Shown here: piece after piece, positions 8,682 through 16,103 of the stretch
Layout of the letters: every line of letters begins with the position of its first letter
How positions within the stretch are numbered: position 1 is the first letter of the stretch
Assembly: GCF_024170005.1 (NCBI RefSeq)
Contig: NZ_JALJXJ010000002.1
Location: forward strand, 248,001 to 312,000
DNA: 64,000 nucleotides
Direction: 5' to 3'
Origin: Azospirillum lipoferum
GTDB taxonomy: Bacteria > Pseudomonadota > Alphaproteobacteria > Azospirillales > Azospirillaceae
Position numbers and translations under genes: made by a program
The notes under the pieces: generated by a model
Seen by the model: only the letters and a program-made list of their open reading frames with translations
Told to the model about the DNA's origin: nothing
Database searches by the model: none

Positions 8682-9419
8682 ATGCACACACACCATGAGT
8701 ACGCCCATGAGAAAGCATCTCACCAGACCCGCAACGCGGTGACTCCCATGCATGTCTGCCTGATCCTCGACAACAACGCGCTGACCGAGAACGTGGTGCA
8801 GCAGCTCGACCGCGGCGGCCGCCACCGGGTGACGGTCCTGCACGACATCGGGGAACTGACGCAGAGCGCGCTGACGCCGGATGCGATCCTGATCGGGCTG
8901 CAGCAGTTCACGGCCCTGCGCGAAAACGAACCGATGGTCTATCTGCGGCTGTCGCGCCGCTCGCGGATCGTCGTCGTGCTGTCGTCGCGCGAACTGCTGG
9001 ACGCCGCCCATATCCTGGCCTTCGCCGACGCCTGGGTGTTCGAGGATCTGAACGTCGACCGCATCAACGAACTGCTCGACCTGGGGCTGGAAGGCCATTG
9101 CCTGATGCCCAAGCAGTTCCTGTCGCGGCTTGGCGTCGACGAGATCCGGCTGACGCTGCTGCCGCGCCTGTCCGATCCGGAGTTCGAGACGCTGCGCCTG
9201 CTGGGCGAGGGCATGAACAACCGGACCATCGCCAACGCGCTGGACCTGTCGGAAGCGGTCATCAAGTCGATGGTGCGCAGCGTGCTGTCCAAGCTGCATT
9301 TCCGCAACCGGACGGAAGCCGGTGTCTTTGCCGCCCGGCAGCAGAGCGCCCTGGAGCAGGCGCGGACCGGCATGACCCCGCCGCATGTCCACGCCGCCGT
9401 CCGCCGGGCCGGGGTCTGA
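8682..9419 (+). CDS. LuxR-type regulator with degenerate receiver
   Basis: A 245-residue protein. Its C-terminal LuxR HTH (about 158-218) contains LSDPEFETLRLLGEGMNNRT followed by LSEAVIKSMVRSVLSKL. The N-terminal half resembles a receiver fold (VCLILDNN, RIVVVLSSRE) but lacks the acidic pair, an Asp at the phosphorylation site and the conserved Lys, so phosphorylation is unlikely. The HTH also departs from consensus (EAVIKSMV where ExTVKxHV is usual). A start at 8748 (MHVCLIL) is possible; the first 22 residues are His-rich and may be untranslated. Confidence 0.82.
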   Translation: MHTHHEYAHEKASHQTRNAVTPMHVCLILDNNALTENVVQQLDRGGRHRVTVLHDIGELTQSALTPDAILIGLQQFTALRENEPMVYLRLSRRSRIVVVLSSRELLDAAHILAFADAWVFEDLNVDRINELLDLGLEGHCLMPKQFLSRLGVDEIRLTLLPRLSDPEFETLRLLGEGMNNRTIANALDLSEAVIKSMVRSVLSKLHFRNRTEAGVFAARQQSALEQARTGMTPPHVHAAVRRAGV

Positions 9420-9465
9420 GCGGGGTGTCCTGCCGCCCAGCCGGACCGGCCCCGCTGAAGCGGGA

Positions 9466-11475
9466 TCAGGCAGCCAGGCGGCGACCGGCCATCGCCTCTT
9501 CGAAACGGTCGAAGCGGGCGTCGAAGGCCGGCCGGTCGATCTCGGCCAGCCGGAAGCGGATGCGCACCACCCCCTCCTCCCGGTTCAAAAGCTCGAAGGG
9601 CAAGGCCGCACCCAGACCGTCGAACAGCAGGGTGCCGCGGACGCCGACCGCGTCGGCGTCGCCCAGTGCGGCACCATGGCGCGAGATGTCCAGCAACCGC
9701 ACCGTCACGCGGCCCTCCGGCCCCTCCACCGTGCAGGGCGCCTCGACGCGGTAGCGCGGCACGCTGCGGCGGTCGACGTCGTCGGTCGCCGTGCGCACGG
9801 CACGGACCAGCACATGCATCAGCTCGTCGATGCTGTGGGTGACCTCCGACGCACCGGCCCGCAACTCGTCGGCCCGTTCCTCCGTCACCCGCGCCTCGCG
9901 CGACACCTCGTCGATGCGGGTCGACACGTCGGTGGCGGCGCCGGCGGTCTGCGCGACATTGCGCGAGATCTCCAGGGTCGCCGACGCCTGCTGCTCCACC
10001 GCGGCGGCGACCGTGCCGGAAATGGCGTCGATCTCGCCGATGGTGCGGCTGATGTCGCGCACCTCCTCCACACTGCGGGCGGTGACCGTCTGGATTTCCG
10101 CGATCAGCCGTGAAATCTCCTCGGTCGAGCGCGAGGTCTGGTTGGCGAGGTTCTTCACCTCCCCGGCCACGACGGCGAAGCCCTTGCCTGCCTCCCCTGC
10201 CCGCGCCGCCTCGATGGTGGCATTCAGCGCCAGCAGGTTGGTCTGGGCGGCGATGCCCTGGATCAGTTCCGCCACGTCGCCGATGCGGCTGACCGCCGAG
10301 GACAGCGATTCGATGGTGCTCTCGGTCCGGTCGCTGGCGGCGACGGCGGCGCGGGTGACGCCGGCGGCGTGGCCGACCTGATTGCCGATCTCCTCGATCG
10401 AGGCGGAGAGCTGCTCGGCGGCCGAGGCCACCGCCTGGGCGTTGCTGAGCGCCTGGGCCGCGGCGGCGGCGACATTCTGGGCGTTGGAGCCGACCAGCCC
10501 GGCCGACTTCGCCATGGCGCCCGCGTTGCGGTCCATCTCCTGCGTGCGGGCGGCGACCCGTTCGACGGCGCCGCGGCTTTCCTGCTCCACCGTGTCGGCC
10601 ATCGATTGCAGGGCCTTGCGCTTCAGCGCCTCGCCCTCGATGCGCTGGTGCTCCTGCTCGGCACGCAGCCGCTCCGCCTCGGCCATGCCGTCGCGGAAGA
10701 CCAGGACGGAGCGCGACATGGCGCCGATCTCGTCCAGCCGCTCGGCCCCCGCCACACCGGCGGTGAGGTCGCCCGACGACAGCGCGGTCATCACATGGCT
10801 GAGCTGGCCCAGCGGACGCAGCAGCCGGCGCGACACCAGATAGCCGGGAACCGCCAGCACGACGGCGCACAGCACCACCAGCATAGTGGCGAAGCGCATG
10901 CTGTCGTCGAAGGTCTTGAACACCTCCGCCTTCCTGATGCCGACATAGAGGATGCCGACCGGGGTGCCGGACGCGTCCTTGATCGGGTCATAGGCGGCGT
11001 AATAGGGCTCGCCCAGGATCTCGACCATGCCGCGGAAGGGGGTGCCGCGGCGCAGAACCGACTCATAGGCCGGACCCTGCGCCAGCGTGGTGCCGACCGC
11101 GCGGCTGCCGTCGGCGGTGGTGACGTTGGTGGCAATGCGGCGGTCGCCCAGGAACAGGGTGGCGGTGCCCCCGGTGATGCGCTTGATCTTGTCGACCACC
11201 AGATTGTTGTCGTTCATCACGACGCCATCCAGCAGCAGCTTCCCATCGGCGACGGTGAAACGGCCGCCGCGCTCCTGCAACGAGGACCAGGCGATGTCCA
11301 TGCTGAGACGCTGCATGTCGATCGCCTGCCGTTCGAGGTCGCGGACGATCACCTGACCGATCGCGAACAGGATCGCGGTGCTGAGGACCAGCATGCCGAA
11401 GAGATTCAACGCCGTGACTTTTGTGGAAATCGAAAGCCGGCCGACGAAGGAGCGCAAGGCGTCCATGGGTGCCAT
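9466..11475 (-). CDS. Methyl-accepting chemotaxis protein with C-terminal PilZ domain
   Basis: A 669-residue chemoreceptor. In order: TM1 (about 14-44), a periplasmic Cache-type sensor ending in [15 protein letters not shown]2 (about 195-215), HAMP, the MCP signalling region with hairpin tip [20 protein letters not shown], and a final PilZ domain of about 100 residues with RRSVPRYR and DISRHG, matching the RxxxR and DxSxxG c-di-GMP-binding motifs. Known: Azospirillum brasilense Tlp1 has this architecture and its PilZ domain binds c-di-GMP. The frame stays open to 11595; I chose ATG 11475, with ATG 11466 also possible. Confidence 0.93.
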   Translation of the reverse strand: MAPMDALRSFVGRLSISTKVTALNLFGMLVLSTAILFAIGQVIVRDLERQAIDMQRLSMDIAWSSLQERGGRFTVADGKLLLDGVVMNDNNLVVDKIKRITGGTATLFLGDRRIATNVTTADGSRAVGTTLAQGPAYESVLRRGTPFRGMVEILGEPYYAAYDPIKDASGTPVGILYVGIRKAEVFKTFDDSMRFATMLVVLCAVVLAVPGYLVSRRLLRPLGQLSHVMTALSSGDLTAGVAGAERLDEIGAMSRSVLVFRDGMAEAERLRAEQEHQRIEGEALKRKALQSMADTVEQESRGAVERVAARTQEMDRNAGAMAKSAGLVGSNAQNVAAAAAQALSNAQAVASAAEQLSASIEEIGNQVGHAAGVTRAAVAASDRTESTIESLSSAVSRIGDVAELIQGIAAQTNLLALNATIEAARAGEAGKGFAVVAGEVKNLANQTSRSTEEISRLIAEIQTVTARSVEEVRDISRTIGEIDAISGTVAAAVEQQASATLEISRNVAQTAGAATDVSTRIDEVSREARVTEERADELRAGASEVTHSIDELMHVLVRAVRTATDDVDRRSVPRYRVEAPCTVEGPEGRVTVRLLDISRHGAALGDADAVGVRGTLLFDGLGAALPFELLNREEGVVRIRFRLAEIDRPAFDARFDRFEEAMAGRRLAA

Positions 11476-11666
11476 CCACCAGGAAAGATATAGTGCAGAT
11501 GCGAAGTCTTGGTCGCGCCGCACTATGCCATCCCGGTTTAGATTGCATTCATTTAAAATATCTACGACCCCTGCGGCAACTTGTCGCCTTATCACACCCG
11601 CATCAATTCAACTCAGAAGCGATTTTTCCGACCTTGAGGAGCGGTCGATTCTTTCTCTCCGCCTTG

Positions 11667-12002
11667 TCAGAACAGGCGCGCACCGTCCGGCACCGCCTGA
11701 TCGGGACCGACCAGCACGACGGCACCCCCGGCATCGGGCAGGCCGAGGCACAGGACCTCGCTGGTGAAGGGGCCGATGCGCTTGGGCGGAAAATTCACCA
11801 CCGCCAGCACCTGACGGCCGACCAGCGCGTCGGCGGCGTAGTGGCTGGTGATCTGGGCGGAGCTGCGTCTGGTGCCGATCTCGCCGCCGAAATCGATGGT
11901 CAGCTTGTAGGCCGGCTTGCGCGCCTCGGGGAAGGCTTCGACGGCGCGGATGGTGCCGACGCGGATGTCGACCTTGGCGAAATCGTCGTAGGAGATGGTC
12001 AT
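11667..12002 (-). CDS. csaA: CsaA-type tRNA-binding / export chaperone protein
   Basis: A 111-residue OB-fold protein of the CsaA family. It has the characteristic start YDDFAKVDIRVGTI and the core VNFPPKRIGPFTSEVLCLG, close to the C-terminal tRNA-binding domains of MetRS and PheRS. In Bacillus, CsaA has chaperone activity in protein export; its role here is unknown. The frame extends upstream, but homology begins at the ATG at 12002. It lies downstream of the phasin gene and its terminator, on the same strand. Confidence 0.9.
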   Translation of the reverse strand: MTISYDDFAKVDIRVGTIRAVEAFPEARKPAYKLTIDFGGEIGTRRSSAQITSHYAADALVGRQVLAVVNFPPKRIGPFTSEVLCLGLPDAGGAVVLVGPDQAVPDGARLF

Positions 12003-12093
12003 GACGGGTCCGATGCGGTTCTTGCGGTCGGCGCCAGGGTAGCGCGCCGGGGCGGGCATCGGAATGGGCAAGCGCACCCGGCATCCCTCCAAC

Positions 12094-12121
12094 GAAAAAG
12101 GGGCCGCCGGTTGGCGACCCC
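12094..12121 (-). terminator. Intrinsic terminator of the phasin gene
   Basis: On the minus strand a 9-bp GC-rich stem (GGGGTCGCC pairing with GGCGGCCCC, one G-T pair, 4-base loop) is followed by TTTTTCG. It begins about 33 bases after the phasin stop and should separate the phasin transcript from csaA. Confidence 0.85.
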
Positions 12122-12153
12122 TCTTCACGAACTTTCCGGCGGACCGGAGAGGA

Positions 12154-12588
12154 TCAGGCCTTCGCCTTGGCGATGGCGGCCTTGACCTCGTCCAGGCTGT
12201 CCGACACGCGCTTGGTCAGGATCTCGGCGGCCTCGGTGTTCGACTTGGCGATCATCTCGCTCAGCTCGCGGATGTTCGACAGCGACTTCTCGAAGGCGGC
12301 CTTGACCAGATCGGCCTGCTTGGCGGCCTTCTCTTCCGGGGTGCCGGCGGCCGTCAGCTCACCGACGGCGCGGTTCACATCCTCGGCGGCGGTGCGCAGC
12401 ACCTCGGCCTGACGGCGGACGATGGCCTGGAAGCCCTCGAAGGCGAGCTGGTTGGCAGCGGTCACCGCCTCGATGTTCTTGCGCTGGCTGGCGACGATGG
12501 ACTCGACGTCCACGCCCGGCAGCTTCAGGTCACCCATCAGCTTGGACGGATCGAATTCGAGGAAGGGGTTACCGCTGATCTTGGCCAT
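12154..12588 (-). CDS. Phasin family protein
   Basis: A 144-residue phasin, a protein that coats polyhydroxyalkanoate granules. It has the Phasin_2 pattern: an amphipathic, Ala-rich all-helical chain with NPFLEFDPSKLMGDLKLPGV, then SIVASQRKNIEAVTAANQLA and FEGFQAIVRRQAEVL. No cysteine and no membrane segment. The start MAKISGNPF at 12588 follows a GGGATGAGA ribosome site; the frame runs on upstream to 12693 but that part overlaps the promoter. Its own promoter, operator-like palindrome and terminator suggest a strong single-gene unit. Confidence 0.93.
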   Translation of the reverse strand: MAKISGNPFLEFDPSKLMGDLKLPGVDVESIVASQRKNIEAVTAANQLAFEGFQAIVRRQAEVLRTAAEDVNRAVGELTAAGTPEEKAAKQADLVKAAFEKSLSNIRELSEMIAKSNTEAAEILTKRVSDSLDEVKAAIAKAKA

Positions 12589-12636
12589 GTTTCTCATCCC
12601 AGCATCGGTGTTTGCTGCCCGCATCGAAATCCGGGC

Positions 12637-12693
12637 ATGTTGCGTCGCAACATTACAGAAGCGGACTATGCAGAGTGCCGAAAAGTTAGTCAA
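12637..12693 (-). promoter_or_regulatory. Phasin promoter with TGC-rich palindromic operator
   Basis: On the minus strand TTGACT (12688-12693) and CATAGT (12665-12670) are spaced by exactly 17 bases. The predicted transcription start is near 12658. Immediately downstream lies a perfect 8-1-8 palindrome, ATGTTGCG-A-CGCAACAT (12637-12653). A palindrome at +5 to +21 is a typical repressor site. Known: PhaR represses phasin genes in other alphaproteobacteria by binding TGC/GCA-rich sites; its action here is inferred. Confidence 0.65.
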
Positions 12694-12760
12694 TCCGGTT
12701 TTTGCGCCGCAGCATAACCTTGGCGGGAGAAACTCCCCGCCGCGGATCGCCTTCCCGTCG

Positions 12761-13447
12761 CTAAATGCCTGATGCCATGGACTCTGTTCCCGACGATTTG
12801 CCGATCGGTCCGCGCGACCGGGTCCAGCGGCAGAAGGTCGCGCCCCAGCGCTCCGCCCCCCGCAGCGCGTTGTCCAACGCCGCCATGGTGCGCGACAGGT
12901 CGGCGCTGTCGTCGGTCAGGAACACCCGCATCACACGGGCATGCACGGTGCCGAGGCCGGCGACCAGCGCCGCGCCGCCGCGCCGGTCGGGGTCGATGCC
13001 GGCCGCGCGCAACATCCAGGCCATCGAACGGCCGAAGGCGCAGGAGAAGGCCAGCGCAGTCGCCGGATCGGCCGGCAGATCGCGCAGGACGGCGCGCAGG
13101 CCGTCGCGGAAGGGACGAAGCGCATCGAAGCGGCGCATCATCACGTCGAACAGCCGGTCGCGCGCCGATTCGGTCGGGTCGATGGGAGACTCGCCGGCCA
13201 GGACGGTGGCGTCGGCGACGCGCGACACCGCCGCCAGCACCTCGGCACGCCCGCGGTAGCGGTGATGGAAGCGGGAGAGCGGGATACCGGCCCGGTGCGC
13301 GACCTCCAGCAGGCCGACATGGCGCCAGCCCTTCTCGGCCGCCAGCTCCATCGCCGCCGCCGCGACGGCGCGGTCGAGGGAGTCGGGGTCCGTGGGGTCG
13401 GAGCGGAAGCTGTTGTCTTCAGGCTTGTCGGACGACATGTCGGACAT
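12761..13447 (-). CDS. TetR-family transcriptional regulator
   Basis: A 228-residue one-component regulator. The N-terminal HTH (about 25-75) reads AAAMELAAEKGWRHVGLLEV, AHRAGIPLSRFHHRYRGR, and the rest is a helical ligand-binding domain. The start at 13447 has GGAGGTGG six bases upstream. It is the last gene of a same-strand run ybjN-like, proC, ybaK-like, tetR (gaps of 34, 15 and 78 bases). Ligand and targets unknown; the N-terminal part is long and acidic for the family. Confidence 0.85.
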   Translation of the reverse strand: MSDMSSDKPEDNSFRSDPTDPDSLDRAVAAAAMELAAEKGWRHVGLLEVAHRAGIPLSRFHHRYRGRAEVLAAVSRVADATVLAGESPIDPTESARDRLFDVMMRRFDALRPFRDGLRAVLRDLPADPATALAFSCAFGRSMAWMLRAAGIDPDRRGGAALVAGLGTVHARVMRVFLTDDSADLSRTMAALDNALRGAERWGATFCRWTRSRGPIGKSSGTESMASGI

Positions 13448-13525
13448 GGCACCACCTCCAGGCGACAGGGATCACCTGATAAAATGGTGTGCGGACGGGC
13501 GAACGTCACCCGTCCAACCGTCCAA

Positions 13526-14008
13526 TCATGCCTTGCGGACGGACTCCACCCGACCGCCGGTCATGCTGACCAGATCGGCGGGGGTCAGGCGGAAGACGGC
13601 GTTGGGGGTGCCGGCGGCGGCCCAGATGGTCTCCAGCCGCAGCAGGTCGTCGTCGATCAGCACCAGCGGCGGCACGGCATGGCCGATGGGCGGGACGCCG
13701 CCGATGGCGAAGCCGGTCGATTCGCGGACAAACTCCGGGTCGGCCCGCTCGATCTTCTCGCCGATCAGCCGGCCGACCGCCTTCTCGTCGACACGGTTCA
13801 CGCCGCTGGCGACCACCAGCACCGGACGAGCGGTCTCCTTGGTGCGGAAGATCAGCGACTTGGCGATCTGCGCCACCTCGCAGCCGACGGAGTTCGCGGC
13901 ATCTTCCGAGGTGCGGGTGCTGCCTTCATGCTCGACCACGCGGTGGCCGAGGCCGATGCCGTCCAGAATGGCCTGGACGCGGGCGGCGGAGGGGCTGAGC
14001 GTCGTCAT
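13526..14008 (-). CDS. YbaK/EbsC-type aminoacyl-tRNA deacylase
   Basis: A 160-residue single YbaK/ProX-like editing domain, of a family that hydrolyses mischarged aminoacyl-tRNA such as Cys- or Ala-tRNA(Pro). It has the conserved CEVAQIAKSLIF (the Lys of this motif is functionally important in homologues), GVNRVDEKAV and the loop TGFAIGGVPPIGH. The exact substrate cannot be told. It starts 15 bases after proC ends. Confidence 0.88.
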   Translation of the reverse strand: MTTLSPSAARVQAILDGIGLGHRVVEHEGSTRTSEDAANSVGCEVAQIAKSLIFRTKETARPVLVVASGVNRVDEKAVGRLIGEKIERADPEFVRESTGFAIGGVPPIGHAVPPLVLIDDDLLRLETIWAAAGTPNAVFRLTPADLVSMTGGRVESVRKA

Positions 14009-14023
14009 GGCGGCCGCGTCTCC

Positions 14024-14848
14024 TCAACCGGCCAGTTCGCGCGACCGCCGGGTGGCGGCGGCGATGGCGGCGGTCATCACCGGTTGCATGCCCTCGGGCG
14101 CCATCAGCACTTCGAGCGCGGCCTGGGTGGTGCCGTTCGGGCTGGTCACCGCCTTGCGCAGGTCGGCGGCCTGCTGCTGCACCGAGGCGTCGAGCAGGGC
14201 GCCGGCGCCCGACACCGTGGCGCGGGCCAGCCGCATCGCCAGATCGGCGGGCAGGCCGGCAGCCTCGCCGGCCTTGGCCATCGCCTCGACCAGGAAGAAG
14301 ACATAGGCTGGGCCGCTGCCCGACACGGCGGTGACGGGATCGAGCAGCCCTTCGTCCTCCACCCAGGCGACGTCGCCGACGGCGCGCAGCAGACGGTCGG
14401 ACAGGTCGCGCTGGGCGGCGCTGACACGGGCGTTGGGCACGGCGACGGTCATGCCGCGGCCGATGGCGGCCGGGGTGTTGGGCATGGAGCGGACGACGAC
14501 CGCCCCCTCCCCCAGCAGGCGCTCGAACCAGGCGATGGTCTTGCCGGCGGCGATCGACAGGAAGACGGTGCCGGGACGGACCAGGGCGCGGTAGGACGGC
14601 AGCGCCTCCTCCATCACCTGCGGCTTCACCGCCAGGACGATCACGTCGGGGACGAAGCCCTCCGGCAGGGCGTCGGCACCGGACACCAGGGTGACACGGG
14701 CATCGCCGGCCACCGATTGCGGCAGGCCGGCACGGTCGACCACCACGACGCGGGACGCGATCCCGGCGGCGAGCCAGCCGTCCAGCATCGCCCCGCCCAT
14801 CTTCCCGCAGCCGACCAGCAGCAGCGACGCACCCGATTCCGCCGTCAT
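14024..14848 (-). CDS. proC: Pyrroline-5-carboxylate reductase
   Basis: Catalyses the last step of proline synthesis, NAD(P)H-dependent reduction of pyrroline-5-carboxylate. The 274-residue protein has an N-terminal Rossmann motif (LLLVGCGKMGGAML, about 9-22), VLAVKPQ, VVRSMPNTPAAIG and the C-terminal signature region (DPVTAVSGSGPAYVF and TVSGAGALL). The start at 14848 has an AAGG site about 8 bases upstream; the longer frame to 14944 overlaps the ybjN-like gene and is not needed. Confidence 0.95.
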   Translation of the reverse strand: MTAESGASLLLVGCGKMGGAMLDGWLAAGIASRVVVVDRAGLPQSVAGDARVTLVSGADALPEGFVPDVIVLAVKPQVMEEALPSYRALVRPGTVFLSIAAGKTIAWFERLLGEGAVVVRSMPNTPAAIGRGMTVAVPNARVSAAQRDLSDRLLRAVGDVAWVEDEGLLDPVTAVSGSGPAYVFFLVEAMAKAGEAAGLPADLAMRLARATVSGAGALLDASVQQQAADLRKAVTSPNGTTQAALEVLMAPEGMQPVMTAAIAAATRRSRELAG

Positions 14849-14882
14849 GACCGTGACCTTCCCGTCCCTGGTTTCTTGTTGC

Positions 14883-15386
14883 TTACGCTTCGCCCATGGT
14901 GTCGAGAATGGCGGCGGACACCGCCTCCGACGCCGACTTCCCACCCCAGATCACGAACTGGAAGGCCGGATAGAAGCGCTCGCATTCCGACAGGGCGATC
15001 TCCACCAGATCCTCCAGCTGCTCCACCGCGGCGCCGCGCGCGCCGCGCAGCAGCATGGTCTGGCGGAACATCGGCGTATGCTCCTCCGAGCAGACGTCGA
15101 AATGGCCGAGCCACATGCGGCCGTTGACCTCGGCCAGCAGCTCGGCGACGGCGGTGCGGCGGGCGGCCTGGACCTTCATGTCGAACTGGCAGGAGAACTG
15201 CATTGCGCTGACGTCCGGCTGCCAGACGAAATAGAGGCGGTAATCGCACCAGCGCCCGCCGATCTCGACGACCAGCTCGTCCTCGGTGGCGCGGTCGAAG
15301 GGCCATTCGTTGGCGGTGACGATCTCCTCGACCACGTCGAGCGGATTGTGGGCGGAAGTGGTGGTCTCTACGGCGACTGCCGACAT
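14883..15386 (-). CDS. YbjN-domain protein
   Basis: A 167-residue cytosolic protein of the YbjN family, whose fold resembles type III secretion chaperones and whose function is unsettled. Recognisable parts are NPLDVVEEIVTANEWPFDR, ELVVEIGGRWCDYRLYFVW and the helical C-terminal half. The ATG at 15386 has AGGAGG 8 bases upstream; the frame continues upstream without homology. First gene of the run through proC and ybaK, an arrangement seen in many alphaproteobacteria. Confidence 0.9.
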   Translation of the reverse strand: MSAVAVETTTSAHNPLDVVEEIVTANEWPFDRATEDELVVEIGGRWCDYRLYFVWQPDVSAMQFSCQFDMKVQAARRTAVAELLAEVNGRMWLGHFDVCSEEHTPMFRQTMLLRGARGAAVEQLEDLVEIALSECERFYPAFQFVIWGGKSASEAVSAAILDTMGEA

Positions 15387-15621
15387 GTCCGCGTCCTCCT
15401 GTGAAGGCGCTATGGGCGGTACCGTTCTCCCGGACCGAAGAGACGTGCCGGCGACAGCACGCGGTCCGGGCCAATACCCCAAGATGATGAAAAAACGGGC
15501 TGAACTGTAGGCGGGCTTGCCGCCGGTGCACACCCGCCCCACCGCGAAGAGCGGCATGAACGGGAACGACGGGAGGGAACGTCGGGTATGTGCGGCGGCG
15601 CCGAAGCTCAAGCGGCTGGGC

Positions 15622-15993
15622 TCAAGCGGCCGGGGTGGCCGTGCTGTCGGGCTTGCCGTCTTCAGGCTTGCCGGGGCTGGGCTCGACCACCGCCGGGATG
15701 CCGGCAGGCTCGACCGCGACCGGCAGCGGGGCCTTCGCGGCGCTCAGCGATGCGACGGTCGCCTCCAGCGCGGCCAGCCGCTCGGCCATCGCCTCCTGCT
15801 CCTCGCGGGCCTTGGCGGCCATGGCGCGGACAGCCTCGTATTCCTCGCGGCTGACGACGTCCATCCGCGACAGAACACGTTCGAGCTGGGCACGGAGCTG
15901 ACCTTCGGCCTCTTCGCGCAAGGACGAGAAGGCGCCGAGAGCGCCACCCGCCACACGGGCGAGATCGTCCAAAATCCTGTTGTCCACCTGCAT
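15622..15993 (-). CDS. ubiK: Ubiquinone biosynthesis accessory factor UbiK
   Basis: A 123-residue protein of the UbiK/YqiC (BMFP) family, which assists the ubiquinone biosynthesis complex and has membrane-fusing activity in vitro. It has an N-terminal amphipathic helix (NRILDDLARVAGGALGAFSS) followed by a coiled coil (about 25-85) with the conserved FSRMDVVSREEYEAV-like stretch (here VLSRMDVVSREEYEAV). The Pro/Ala-rich tail after about 88 is longer than in E. coli. Confidence 0.9.
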   Translation of the reverse strand: MQVDNRILDDLARVAGGALGAFSSLREEAEGQLRAQLERVLSRMDVVSREEYEAVRAMAAKAREEQEAMAERLAALEATVASLSAAKAPLPVAVEPAGIPAVVEPSPGKPEDGKPDSTATPAA

Positions 15994-16103
15994 CGCTCTG
16001 ACTTCCGGTTACCGTTCGTTCATTATGGACGTCGCGCGCGGCGACTTCAACGCCCTTGGAACGCCCATTGCCGTGTGGGCAGGGCGTCGGTTTCAGTGCC
16101 TCA

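Noticed and set aside
12941..15127. A 728-codon + strand open frame across tetR, ybaK, proC and ybjN
   Set aside because: It runs antisense through four recognised genes and its product is a low-complexity Gly/His/Arg/Asp sequence.
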